A DNA stretch of 64,000 nt from Blastomussa wellsi (taxonomy: Eukaryota; Cnidaria; Anthozoa; Scleractinia; Plerogyridae), in the NCBI GenBank assembly GCA_947652115.1, contig OX393570.1:10418390-10482389 (forward strand), given 5' to 3'. Made by a program: the position numbers and the translations under genes. Shown here one piece after another: positions 1 through 11,207 of this stretch; the stretch's first letter is position 1; every line of letters begins with the position of its first letter. The notes below the pieces were generated by a model that did not search any database, had not been told where the DNA came from, and saw only the letters and a list, made by a program, of their open reading frames with translations.

Positions 1-1991
1 AAGGTGTTAAAAGAGACATGGGGGATGAGGCGTCCAATGTTAGGGGTGATTCAGAGTTTGTAGAGGAGGGTGCTGATGTTGTGAGTGCTGGCATTGTTGG
101 TGTTGGCACTGGTGCAGGAGCTGCCCTTGGACTGGACGGCAAGCTGAGTTGTGGTATGCCAGAGCCTGATGTGTAAGCTTGCTGCCTGTCCAGGGGTGGC
201 TGAACTGGCTTAAGACTGCCAAGAGGAGGGGCAAGCTGCAACTGAACCCGATTTCTTCTTATCTGCGAGGTGCCAGTCTGTATAAGATAGGATCGTGGTC
301 CAGCAGGACCCACTATCTCTCCGGGGATCCAAGCCTTAGCTGATGAGGTTGGTGGTGGCTTGGCATACACATAAGACCCCGGGGATAGTTTGGGAAGTGG
401 CGGCCCGGCATGTTTGTCATATGCTTTCTTTTGCTGTGACTTGTGGTGGAGGTGGTCAAGCACGACAGTGTCCCGAGGAGCGGTGCGTGGTTCTAGAGTG
501 GCGGAAGACTGTGGTAAATCGGTGCGTAGAGTGTGGCCAAATAGGTGTTGAGCTGGAGAGTAAGTGTGTCCAGCGGAGGGTGTGTTGCGAACAGGGAGTA
601 GTGCAAGGTCCACATCTTCTGCAGTGAGAAGAATGTGTTTGGCAGACTTCACTGCTGCCTCGGCTCTGCCATTAGACTGGGACCAATAAGGAGAGGAGGT
701 GATGTGCTTTAACTTGTACTTCTCTGTAAATGCCTTGAATGCCTCAGAAGTAAATTGGAATCCATTATCAGTAATGAGTGTATGAGGTACTGCATGGCGA
801 CTGAAGTGCTGTTTTGTCGCTTGTATGACCGACGAGGACTGGATAGAAGGTAGTCGATCAAGTTCGTAAAAGTCACTGTAATGGTCTACGGTGACTAAAT
901 AGGCAGACTCATTGAGTGCAAACAGATCCTGAGAGACCAGTTGCCAGGGAAGTGTAGGTACTGGGTAGGGTTTTAGTGGATGAGGATGTTGTCGTGCGTG
1001 TTGTGCACAAGTAGTGCAGTTCTTGCCGCTGTCCTCAATTTGGCTGTTAATCCCTGGCCAGAACACACAGCTACGAGCATGGCGAAGGGTAAAGTCGGTA
1101 CCACGATGGGTTGTATGGAGCTTGCAAAGAATGTTTGATCGCAGTGAGGACGGAATGACTACAAGGTCTTGTTTGAATAAGAGTGGTGGTAGTGGTGCGC
1201 GCGAGAGGGTGTCCACGATGAGAAGTGACGAACCCTTGCGATATTCAACAGAGAACGAATAGCGCTGGAGAGCGAGCATCATGCTTTGTAGGCGGCGCGG
1301 TGCAGAGGCCAAGGGGCGCTTGAAAATAGTTTCCAATGGTTTGTGATCACTGTGGGCAGTAATCTCCGATTTGCCAAAGAGCAGTTGATCGAACTTGCGG
1401 AAGGCGTGTACAATGGCAAGTGTTTCTTTCTCAATCTGAGCATAACGCTGCTCAGTTGCGGTGAGGGAACTAGAGCTAAACGCGACAGGTTGCCAGTGGA
1501 CGTCAGTTGCCCTGTTGGGGGAGTTTACAGGCTGGAGAAGTGCTGCACCAAGACCATATTCAGATGCGTCAACTTGCAGGACCATGGGGGCATTTACGTC
1601 AAAGTAGCGTGGGCATGGAGCTTTAGAGACCAGCTCCTTAACTTTCATGAATGCTTCAGTATGTTGATCAGCCCATAGGAACGCCTTGTCCACATGGGTG
1701 AGGTCACGAAGTGGTCTGATTATGGTACTGAGGTTGGGACAAAACTTTGACAAGTAGGTTATAGTGCCCAGAAAACGTCAGGTGGTTGCTTTGTCCTGGG
1801 GCTGGGGCATATATGCGCATCAGTTAAGGAATCACCACGCCCAACCACAATAATGTCATCAGCAATATTGACGACACCTTCCATACCACAAAGGATGTCA
1901 TGAAGACGACGTTGGAATTCTTCCGGGGCGGAGCTGATGCCATAGGGGAGTCGAATCCACCGGTACCTTACCCAGGGAGTGTGCATAGTGG
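1..1991 (-). pseudogene. Reverse transcriptase (rest), RNase H and integrase of the LTR element
   Basis: The RT continues in another frame with a GISSAPEEFQRR segment and an IADD catalytic box near 1855-1866, where YADD or FADD is more usual. Further along the minus strand come an RNase H segment containing SDHKPL near 1340-1360, an integrase HHCC zinc-binding region near 1010-1130, and the DDE core: Asp near 885, TDNG near 770, and the Glu of a GRAEAAV motif near 660. The integrase C-terminal region fills 1-600. Frameshifts near 1810 and 1990 break it. Confidence 0.8.
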
Positions 1992-3705
1992 TCAGAAAGA
2001 AGACTCGTCAGTTAATCTTATTGTCTGGAATGCATCCTTAATATCAAAGGTGGAGAAAATCTTGGCTTTGTGGAATCGGTGAATGTTCTCCTCTAAGGTA
2101 GGGATGGGGTACACTGGTCTGATGATGGCTTTGTTGATGGTTTGAGATGGGTCTAGGCAGATGTGAAGTTTACCAGGTTTTGAGTCAGAGGCGGGGCGCT
2201 CACGCACCACCATGTTTGAGATCCAAGGTGTGGGCTTGTTGACCCGAATCAACTGTTCAGTTTTGACGAGTTTGTCTAAGGCCTCTTTTATGATGGGAAG
2301 TTTGGGGGCAGCATAACGGTGGGGGGCGGCTTGTATTGGCTTGATCCCAGGGTTGAGAGTTATGGAAAAGGGCTCATCCATTTCACCCAGGCCCTCAAAT
2401 AAGTGGGGATAATCTGATTTTATGTAATCAAATGTCAACTCACCAGGTGGTGGTGTTGGCAGCTCCGGGACAGTGTGCAGCTTGTGTGCAGTGTCCACAT
2501 CATACTTCAGGATTCCCATGCGAGTGCTATCGGCGAGGCCCATCAATGGAGCATAGTACTGTTGAGCCATAATGACTTGAGCCACTATGTCATATGGTAC
2601 GCCACGTCTTGTGCAGTGCAAAGTTACTTGCCCTTTGGTTGGAATAGCGGCCTTGGAATAGTCCAGCAACCGAACCATTGAAGGTTTAATTTGGGTAGGT
2701 GGTAACTGTGTGAGGTCATTGATGTGAATGGTGTTGCATGAGCACCCGGAGTCTACTAGGAATCTGATTGGCCGTGGTGATGATGTGGAGCTCATGTTGA
2801 GATCAACATAAAGTCCTTTAGTTGCTGCCAGGACCTGATACACCTCATGTGTGACAATAAAGTTTTCTTGTTGGTTGACTTCAGTGCTGGCAGCAGCTTC
2901 TGCGACGACATGTATGGGCGTGGCCCGGCATACTTGTTTCCAATGACCCCGTTTCCCACAGCCGTTACAAGTGTCGTTGGAAGCAGGGCAGTCACGGCGA
3001 TTGGTTTGGGGTGTACGTCCGCACCAAGGGCAGGTCATGCTAGCTGAAGGGCCTGGGAGTCGATTCTTGAGAGGTCGATTCAAGTAATGCGGGGTCTTTG
3101 GTCTTTCAGTTGCTGGCGAGACTTTGTGAGCTGCTTCTTCAAGGTGGTGTTTGGTAATGGCTGATTCGGTTTTAAGCCCAGCCTCAAAGTCACGGGCTTT
3201 GGAGATCACTTGAGCAAAAGTCGACGTCGATAGGTTTACTCTGGCGATAACATCGCCGCGGAATGGCTTGAAAGTATCATTAAGGCCAATCACGAATATG
3301 TCTCTTTGCAGGCGGTCGTCTACAGCAGTGGGAAGGTTGCATTTCTGGTATTCTAACCTGACCAGAGTGTGCCAGTCTTGTACTGACATGCCAGGTTCCT
3401 GTCTCAGTGTGCTGTGAAAGCTGAGTGAGCCATCTAGCTGGATGTTGCTTGTCTGCGTCCGCAATCTGAGCATCGATCGTGGTGGTGAGTACATCCCATT
3501 CAGCTGGAGGAAAGGCTCGACGAAGAATGGCCATAACTTTTGGTCGTTTGGCAGCAATCCAGTAGTCATTGCTGTCTAGTTCTTTCGCGGGGTTGACATA
3601 GTCCTCTATAATACAGTAGTCGCGGAAGTTCACCAAGAAAAACTTGAACGCTCGGTGGCGATCGTCTGAGTTGGCGTCGAAAATCGGCCTGTCTTTTCCT
3701 CCCAT
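1992..3705 (-). pseudogene. gag, protease and start of reverse transcriptase of the LTR element, frameshifted
   Basis: The ATG at 3705 opens a gag-like frame that shifts to another frame near 3450. Downstream are Cys-rich zinc knuckles (CNGCGKRGHWKQVC near 2930-2970), an aspartic protease active site with VDSGCS near 2740-2760, and the N-terminal half of a reverse transcriptase ending with a DIKDAF motif. The frame is lost at about 1990 in the middle of the RT. The fused gag-pol frame is typical of some gypsy lineages. The product is inferred dead. Confidence 0.85.
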
Positions 3706-3773
3706 GATGCGCAGAGTGAGACGAGAGCGATTGGAATGGATCAGAACAAGAGGTCCTTAGGCTTGTGCGGGTT

Positions 3774-3791
3774 GCTAGTCTTCTGACACCA
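3774..3791 (-). other. tRNA primer-binding site
   Basis: On the minus strand the LTR end is followed at once by TGGTGTCAGAAG and a few more bases. A TGG start immediately after the LTR is what pairing with a tRNA 3' CCA end requires. It fixes both the LTR boundary and the orientation of the element. The priming tRNA was not identified. Confidence 0.65.
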
Positions 3792-3935
3792 TGTAATAAG
3801 TTCTAAGACGCTGGTACTCTCTAAGCTTTAATCACATAGTCAATCAACATGGCGGACGCACATGGTTTTACTAACATGCTAGGAAAGCATCATGGGAAAT
3901 CATGTCGTAAGCCTCGCAAGGCATGACGGCTTACA
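3792..3935 (-). repeat. 5' LTR of the gypsy-like element (about 144 bp)
   Basis: The segment begins TGTAA and ends TTACA, a 5-base inverted terminal pair of the usual TG...CA type, and directly abuts the primer-binding site. The boundary at 3935 is inferred from the TTACA terminus; the second LTR that would confirm it lies outside the window. At 144 bp it is short for an LTR but within the range of small gypsy families. Confidence 0.65.
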
Positions 3936-4280
3936 TTTTTAGTGGAATTTGGAAGAATAAAAAATGCTTCACAAGGGATAAAAAGCTGTGTCCAGACTTT
4001 TCCATCTTTCCCAACGGAGAAGGTCCTCTGGCTGTCAGCCAATTAAATAATAAAAAAGGAAACTAGTCTTTCCCAGGGCAAACAAAACTTGACTAGCTTG
4101 CCAGAAGGGAAATTAAAGGTTTTCTTTCAAATCCTGTTTATACATATTATTTTTTTCCTCAGGCTGTTTCAAATGTGTAAACAAATGCTAAACCAAACTG
4201 TCTTAACAAAAAAGTTGAATGCCCTGCTAGATTTTGAAATCTAGAAGCTCTGAAATGCTATTTCACCGGGTCAGCGGATA

Positions 4281-7200
4281 GTGATGGCGGCCGGACGCTC
4301 AAAAACCTTGTCCATGAGTTTCGGACTTTTTCTATGCCTTCTTGTTATTTTACATGACATAGACCACGATAAGACATCTACAAGACAACCATGCAAGTTC
4401 AGGAATCTTTATTTCGCTTCTCAAGGTCTTTGCAGAATCGAATTTCGCTCCTTTCGTCCTGCCAGGCGACCCGACAACCAGCACATGGTCCATTCTTTCT
4501 ACATGGGCTTTAAAGCGTGCAAGCTTCTACAACATGCTGCACTGGTCATGGCTCTTATTGCTCTTTCTGGGGATGTCGAGCTAAATCCAGGATACAGAAG
4601 TTTGGATTATGTTAGAAGTACACAGGGGCTAAAAATTGCCCATCTCAATATTTGAAGTCTCAGAAATAAATCGGACACGTTACGCATGGAGGGCATTGAT
4701 GATAAGACCGTCGATGTTCTTACTCTTAGTGAGACCTGGCTAGATGACTCATTTCAAGATTCTGAGGTTGCAATTCCAGGATTCACTTGTGTTCGAATGG
4801 ACAGGAGAGGAAAAAAAGAAGGATTTGGTGGTGTAGCGATCTATGTGAGGGATGGTTTGCCCTTTTGTGTTAGAGATGATCTTTATTCGACTGTGAATGA
4901 ATGCTTATGGATTGAGCTTTCGCGCAAAAAATGCCGTCCAACACTCATTTGTTGCGCTTATAGAGCTCCCGACTCTGATTTTAAAGAATTTATTTCTAAC
5001 CTGGAAATTATCTTGGAAAAAATTAACCTGGATAAATGCGATTTCGTGCTTTTAGGCGATCTTAATGCAGATATGTCTGCATTTACTAGAAATAAACAGA
5101 AAAAGGAATTCAAAGAATTTATAACTCGGCACGATCTTACACAGCTCATTACTGAAGCCACCCGTGTGACGGAAACTTCACGAACATTGATCGATGTGAT
5201 CTTAGTGAACAATGCTCACCGCTTCATTGAATCTGGAGTTGTCCCTATTGCTTTAAGTGATCATTACCTAGTGTATTGTGTTCTGAAGACCGGCAAGATT
5301 AAAGCTACCCCAAAAACAATGGAATACCGTTCCTACAAGAACTTTGATAACAATGCTTTCCTTGAAGATTTGAAATGCGTGCCTTGGCACGTCATTGAAA
5401 ATGAAGAAGACATTGATGATGCTGTGTTTACTTGGAATCGATTGTTTTCCGACGTAGCTGATTTGCATGCACCTGTTAAAAGGCGGAGAATTAGAGGCGT
5501 TCCGCTTCCATGGATGAACGATAAAATCAAAGAGACAATGCAAGATCGAGATTTTTATCACCGTAAAGCTATAAAAACTGGCTCTGATCATCATTGGTCT
5601 AGGTATAGGAAGCTGAAGAATACTGTGAATCGCGAGATTAAAGCTGCTAAATCCAAGTATTACTGTGATTTAATTCATGAAGCAAAAGGGGACTCTGGAA
5701 AGATCTGGAAGGCTGTTAATGAAGTCTCTTCGCGGAAAGTTAAATCCTCGAGCCCTCATTGCATTGTAGTTGAAGGTGTTGAACACACCAATCCTGCCTC
5801 AATAGCGACAGCCATGAACTGTTACTTCTCATCGATTGGTCAATGTCTTGCGGATAAAATTTCTAATGTAGCTGCTACTTTGTTTTCTCCCAAGTCGTTT
5901 GAAAATTTATCATCATTCTCATTACGCGAAGTTGATGAGGAAACAGTTCTTAAGCTTCTGCTTACATTAAAAACAAATAAAGCTATTGGACTGGACAATA
6001 TCAGTGCTAGGTTGTTAAAGCATGGAGCAAAAGTGATTTGTTCCTCCATCACTAAGTTACTAAATCTATCAATTCGCTCTGGAAAATTTCCTGAAATATG
6101 GAAATGCTCAAAAGTGTCGGCGCTTTTTAAATCTGGAGATCATAGGAATGCATTCAATTATCGCCCCATTTCAGTCCTCCCGACCTTGAGCAAGATCTTA
6201 GAGAAAGTCGTCCACACGCAATTTTACGAGTATCTTGATTCTAATAACATCATTTCGAGTAAGCAGTACGGCTTTCGTCCCAGGCTCTCTACTACAGCTG
6301 CACTATCAGCATTTGCGGACAAAGTTCTCCTAAAAATGGAGGTAGGTGAACTTTGCGGGGCAGTATTCCTAGACCTGACAAAAGCATTTGATACCGTGGA
6401 CCACGCTATTCTGATATCCAAATTGTCGCAGATTGGTGTCTCTGCTAGTACTCTACTTTGGTTCAAGTCCTACCTGAGCAACCGAAAACAGCGCATGTCA
6501 TGTGATAATGCTATGTCTGACCCTCTACATGTGCCCCTTGGGGTGCCTCAGGGGAGCATTTTGGGCCCCCTGTTTTTTCTAATTTATATAAACGATCTGC
6601 CTCTGGTAGTGAAGAATTCCCAAGTGACACTCTATGCTGACGATACAGTCCTCTACTGTTTTTCAAAGGAGCCACGTATGCTGGAGGAAGCTCTCAATGA
6701 AGATCTCCTGGAAGTTGCTAAATGGCTAAATAGAAACAAACTGACGCTAAATCTCAGTAAAACAAAGTCTATGATTATAGGCAGTAGTAGAAAAACTATT
6801 GGTATTCCATCTCTTTCTTTGCATATTTTTGAGTCTTACATAGATTCCGTCTCAAGTTTTAAATATCTAGGAATAATGTTGTCATCTGATTTTACTTGGG
6901 CTGATCATGTAGAGTACATCTCAGCTAAGATTAATAAGAACCTTAGTCTTCTTCGCAGAATCAAGTATTATTTGCCTCTTCAGGCTCGCTTACTATTTTA
7001 CAATAGTTTAGTGTTACCTATCCTAGATTATGCAGATATCGTCTGGGGAGATAAGAACAATGCAACACTTATGAAAGAACTCCAGCTTTTACAGAACAAA
7101 GCAGCGAAATTGATTTTAGATAACCCACCTTTATCTTCGGCAACTGAAGCATTAAAAACCTTAAAATGGTTGAACCTAGTAGACCGCAGAAAATATCATA

Positions 7201-7448
7201 GATGTGTTTACATTTATAAATGTACCACTGGTCAAATTAATCATTCTTTAGTTATGTCTAGGCAAACGGATATGCATTCGCATAATACGCGAAACAAAGA
7301 TCTCATAAGGCTCCCTAGAGTTAAACGAAATTGGGGAAAACAACGCTTAGCATATCATGCTGTAAATGATTTTAACAGTCTTGACACGTTCATTAGAAAG
7401 TCATCTAGCTTGGTAATTTTTAAGAGAAATTTGTTGTCTTCCTTTTAG
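4281..7448 (+). pseudogene. LINE endonuclease-reverse transcriptase ORF with one in-frame TGA
   Basis: From the ATG at 4281 to the stop at 7446-7448 the frame is open except for a TGA at 4653-4655, where the protein context (LNI-stop-SLRNK) suggests an Arg codon CGA changed by a CpG-type transition. The endonuclease shows SETW near 4720, GDLNAD near 5060 and SDHYLV near 5260. The RT shows YRPIS near 6160, FLDLTKAFD near 6370, GVPQGS near 6540 and the catalytic YADDT at 6633-6647. From the next ATG at 4686 a 920-residue protein would still be made, but it lacks the first endonuclease strand. Confidence 0.85.
4569..4595 (+). other. 2A-like ribosome-skipping motif in the LINE leader
   Basis: The codons spell G-D-V-E-L-N-P-G followed by Tyr. 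The consensus of 2A sequences is D-x-E-x-N-P-G then Pro, with the break between Gly and Pro. Everything up to the Gly matches, but the Pro is replaced by Tyr (TAC at 4593-4595), which should abolish or strongly reduce skipping. A hydrophobic stretch lies just upstream. 2A-like sequences in LINE leaders of marine invertebrates are already known. Confidence 0.75.
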
Positions 7449-7622
7449 CTTTTTAAATTTTTAACCTTTTATTTTTCTTCTATTTTTATTAATTCTTGTG
7501 ATTTCTAAATTGTTATGAAATATGTATTATATTTTATTTGTACACATTTATTTTTTAGTCATAGGACCTCTATGAAAACCACATTTGTGATAGAGTTTCC
7601 TGATTAAATATTGTTACTATTT

Positions 7623-9260
7623 CAGATAATTAATGAAGAATTTCTGACAAAATGAGTGTTCCAGTAAAAAAAATCACACATTTAAGATTAAGCTCTAATT
7701 GCCTGTTGGACAGCAAAAAAATGATTTTCCTTGTCTGAGACCTAATAAAACAATGTTAAATCAGCTGAAAAATACATAATTCACCGCATAATGTACCTTT
7801 CTTGCCGCATAATTTCCCTTGAAAATGCCGCAGAATTTTCCTTTTTTGCAGCACCCTATAGATCAGAAGCCCCATTTTTACTGCATTTTTACTGCTGAGG
7901 TAGAAAGAAAAAGGCTTATGAATTTTCCCTCTGGGACTGCGATTTAATGTCCATAGTCCAATTAGAGAGTCCACAAAAGAGGTTTTATTATTGAAGTAAT
8001 TTGTGAGATCTTTGATGTGACATAGAAAATTTCTTGTATTACTGAGCTGCCCATGTTGCTTCAAGCCCTGATATACCAAGCTGCAAAAAGACATATCCCT
8101 CAAACCTTGAATTCATTTAAATGACCCTTCTCAAGATGGAATAAATTAATGAAAGAAAATAAAATAACAAAAATCTAACACTAAACAAACAGACCAACTT
8201 TGGCAACAAAATCCAAACAATCTATAATTTCCATTGTTGTTGATTAAGGAGCCTGCATCTATTTGCTTTTCACAAGTTTAAACAGTTACAGTATTTTTGT
8301 GGTTTGTTGATAGAACGAGACAACTTGTCAGCTGTTAAATACATGCACACTGACTAAACTTTCAGATAATGATTTCAATCCATAAAACAAAGATCTGCTT
8401 AACAAAAATATTTGCAAAAAATGCAACAAAAACAAAGTATGGGGTATCTTTAGGCATACGGCACTGCCTGATTTTTTTTTTTTTTTTTTTTTGGGGGGGG
8501 GGGGGGGGGCTGTGATTTGCGAACCCGAAACAATTATACACAGTGCCCCAAATGTGCGAGTGTAAAACCGGTATGAAAACGCCCAAAAATGACATTTAAT
8601 ACTACACTTTCGCAATTTACACGCTTATTGAAAGTTTCACTTATAGTGTATTCAATAATTATTTTACTGACAAAAACTTTTAAGCGCTTGTAGCTACGTT
8701 GCCGTTGTGGCACACAAGAAGCACAAAATGAAAAATCTGTCTTCAAGAACACTTGCTTGACACAGACAATCAGGGTATTGGCTAGTTTTCTTCCAACTTC
8801 TGTTCTCTGATCTTATAGCTTCGTCAATTTGATAAAAACTATCGTACAAGCTAACCAGAAGCTTGCAATAAACAAAAGATCACTGACAGAGAACCCCACT
8901 GATCCGACTAACTTTAAACCTAACCAAATACGACAGAGCTGGCAAACACGACAGCATTAAGATGCTATTAAACGGCTCTTAACAAAGTATAAAATCTTCC
9001 TCTGCATTCAGCGAAGGCTAAAATTCATTTAGCGACCAGCGGAAGTCATGTTGAATAAGAACTGTCATCATTGGAGTGTCCGTAATAAAGAGGTTAAGTT
9101 TGTATGAATTTTCTCTCTGGGGCCGAGATTTCGTGTCCGTTGTCCGTATTATAGAGGTTACTTTTACAAAGAATGTATGGGCATTTTCCCGGGACCAAGT
9201 GAACTGTCCGTATTAGAGAGGTGTCCGTAAGGAGAGGTTCGACTGTACTATAAAGGGGAT
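7623..9260. repeat. Repeat-rich stretch with direct repeats and a gtccgta-type terminal motif
   Basis: No gene is visible. Two diverged direct copies of a segment (about 7918-7990 and 9107-9180) share the order ttttc-cctctggg-gcgattt-gtcc-gtcc. The right end (9150-9255) carries repeated gtccgta/gagagg units ending in ggttcgactgta, like the subterminal repeats of some cnidarian DNA transposons. A T21 run followed by a G17 run sits at 8472-8509 and may be hard to sequence correctly. The element boundaries are not resolved. Confidence 0.4.
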
Positions 9261-9477
9261 TAGGCTATTTTAAAATCAGTTATTCAGGATGAAGCATTAA
9301 CCAGGTGCATCATAACCTGCATGCATGTATTCTGCTGTAGATCAATCTCCAAAGAAACTGATGAGCGATAACAAAGCCAAAAATGAATGCGGTTAAATGT
9401 ATATATTAAACAAAGTTTTAACTTAGTTGGGCTGGAATGAACCTTATTATATGGCTACAATAGTACGCACGCTCTGA

Positions 9478-10195
9478 TTGGCTGCCGAGCTGCAAGATTT
9501 TCTTGTAATGAACGGGCATTATGAAAATTTTTCTCGGCTCTACGGCTCTGTTAAGTTGTGGGTAAAAGCTATGAGCGCGTGGGCGAAAACAACAAAAAAT
9601 ATTGACAAAGTACAACTATATTTTCAATTACTGAAAGAAAAACTAACATACAGATACTTCTTTATTTTGAGCGACGAAGAGAGCCATAGCGGTAGCGAAA
9701 ATTATTCTGAAGGACGATGAGTTTGCGTTTTCATGAAAAGTGCTGGAAGCCTAGCGTAAAAACCTCGTTGTGCAAGGCAAAGGCAAACGTCCCAACCCGA
9801 CTCGGCTCGCTGACTGAAGACGAAGAAAAGCTTTTTCAGAGTGATGCATTCGGTGCAGAAAATCCCGTAGCCCTTCAGAGAACCATGTGGTGGATTCTGT
9901 CCCTGCATTTCGTGTTTAGAGCCCGTGACGAGAGCCGTAAATTGTGCTGGGGAGACGTTTCCTTGCAGACGGATCCAATTCAAGATGGCCACGAAATGCT
10001 TGTTTGGCTGAATGAGCTGTAAATGATGCAAGCGTTCCAGCAGCTTCAAATGGTATTTTTCCTGGAGCGAATATCAGCAGTATCTCTGGATGTTACTTTC
10101 AGATCTTCAGTGGCTCAGTGAAATTGATCCAAAAAGGGAAAAAGCGACGTTATGTTATTGAGAGCGACGATGAAGATTAATATTCATCGCAAGCA
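9478..10195 (+). pseudogene. DUF3504 / Crypton-derived recombinase-like relic
   Basis: Two consecutive short frames (9478-9720 and 9717-10022) together resemble the DUF3504 domain found in ZMYM/KIAA1958-type proteins, which derive from Crypton tyrosine recombinases. The second has LTEDEEKLF, then VALQRTMWWILSLHFVFRA and a LCWGDV segment, matching the pattern LLRT-WW-HFG-RG-EH--L-WGDV of the family. It ends in a stop in the middle of the domain at 10019, and the sequence after it no longer reads. Recognition rests on motif memory, so it is moderate. Confidence 0.5.
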
Positions 10196-10504
10196 TCACT
10201 GAAATCACTGCAAGTTCTTCCCACATGTTCAAAATTCAATCACAAACTGGGCCCATCCTTGCCTTAGCTTTTAAAATTTTTAACGGTCAAACACTTGTAA
10301 ACACAGGTCAGTGTGTTTTTTTGAAATTTAAGTGGTTAAATTTGCCCTAGATCTTGACTTGAAGACAGAAATTGTCTCATTGGCAAAGAAACTGTCGCAT
10401 TGCCAGGTTCATTTCGGTTCAGTGAACACGACCTCGAATGACCTCTTGCGCGCCCAAACGGATGTGGAAAATTACTTCCGGTGTTAAAAGGCCATATAAT
10501 CAAT

Positions 10505-10648
10505 AACTTATTAACCTCGTCCGTTCGGTCATTTCAGGGAAATCTCAGACCAAGGCCTTGATGTATTGACCGAGCGATAGCGAGGTCAATACTTCAAGGC
10601 CGAGGTCTGAGATTTCCCTGTAATGACCTCACTCTCGGTTAATAAGTG
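10505..10648. repeat. Palindromic MITE-like hairpin
   Basis: Two imperfect arms, cttattaacc...ggtcatttcagggaaatctcag outward and its complement, face each other around a short loop near 10570-10580. The arms are roughly 65 bp each. No coding capacity. It lies 300 bp before the first recognised Ig exon of gene A. Confidence 0.75.
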
Positions 10649-10883
10649 TTATGTAATGTACCAGAATGAGACCTGTAATATTATAAAAAAAATTTCCAAA
10701 GCTTCAACAAGAAAATGTGGTCAGTTTTTTGACAAGCTTTTTCCTAGCTGGATGGGTACAATGTGTACATTTTATTTTATTGTACATTTTATTCATTATT
10801 TTATTTTATTTGTGTATATTTTATTTTATTGCATTTTATTTGGTAGACTAGTACAATAATTGTTCTAATTATAGTAAGTGTTC

Positions 10884-10914
10884 ATTCATTCATTCATTTA
10901 TTCATTCATTCACT
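10884..10914. repeat. (CATT)n microsatellite
   Basis: About seven units of the tetranucleotide, lying 36 bp before the acceptor of the first recognised Ig exon. Confidence 0.85.
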
Positions 10915-10949
10915 GATTTTTCTGTTAATTTTATTAATTTATCCAACAG

Positions 10950-11207
10950 ATCCCTCGACTTCAAGTATCATTACTACACTTCCCAGTAACAAAACAGTGC
11001 TGTCTGGTACCATTGCGGAACTTAACTGCAGAACAGATGCCAATCCTGGTGCTCATATTTATCTCTTTTATTTAAATGGAAACCTTATTGGTAACAGCAG
11101 CTCAGGTGTGTTTAATGTCACTGTGAAGGCAGATGGAGTGTACAAGTGTGTTCCTATAAACACAGTTGGTGCAGGAGACAATGCTTCTATCAGTATCACA
11201 GCAGTTG
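10950..11207 (+). CDS. Gene A exon, Ig domain 1 (tryptophan-less type)
   Basis: Acceptor ccaacag and donor gtaagt bound an 86-codon phase 1-1 exon. The disulphide cysteines are in ELNCRT and YKCVP. The usual core Trp is absent and replaced by an ANP...YLFYLNG stretch. It is very close to Ig domain 5. Confidence 0.85.

Larger units (their letters stand above)
1..3935 (-). mobile_element. Ty3/gypsy-like LTR retrotransposon, 5' part, decayed
   Basis: Read on the minus strand the order is LTR, primer-binding site, gag with zinc knuckles, aspartic protease, reverse transcriptase, RNase H, integrase. This RT-RH-IN order is that of Ty3/gypsy elements. The coding frame is broken by several frameshifts (near 3450, 1990 and 1810), so the copy is not able to make its polyprotein. 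The element runs off the left edge of the window, and its 3' LTR is not seen. It lies upstream of and antisense to the Ig gene starting at 10950. Confidence 0.9.
4260..7622 (+). mobile_element. LINE (CR1/L2-like non-LTR retrotransposon), nearly full length
   Basis: One long frame carries an upstream region with a 2A-like motif, an apurinic-type endonuclease and a reverse transcriptase, followed by an AT-rich 3' tail of about 170 bp. The 5' end is approximate and the 3' end near 7622 is judged from the loss of tail-like sequence. The endonuclease plus RT arrangement without RNase H fits CR1/L2-type clades, but the exact clade was not determined. It sits just downstream of the LTR element. Confidence 0.85.

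Noticed and set aside
8328..8615. Minus-strand frames with polyproline-polylysine
   Set aside because: They arise from translating the T21G17 homopolymer pair. No start context, domain or splice support.
7128..10950. Missing signal-peptide exon of gene A in the upstream region
   Set aside because: No ATG followed by a hydrophobic stretch and a phase 1 donor could be found between the LINE and 10950.
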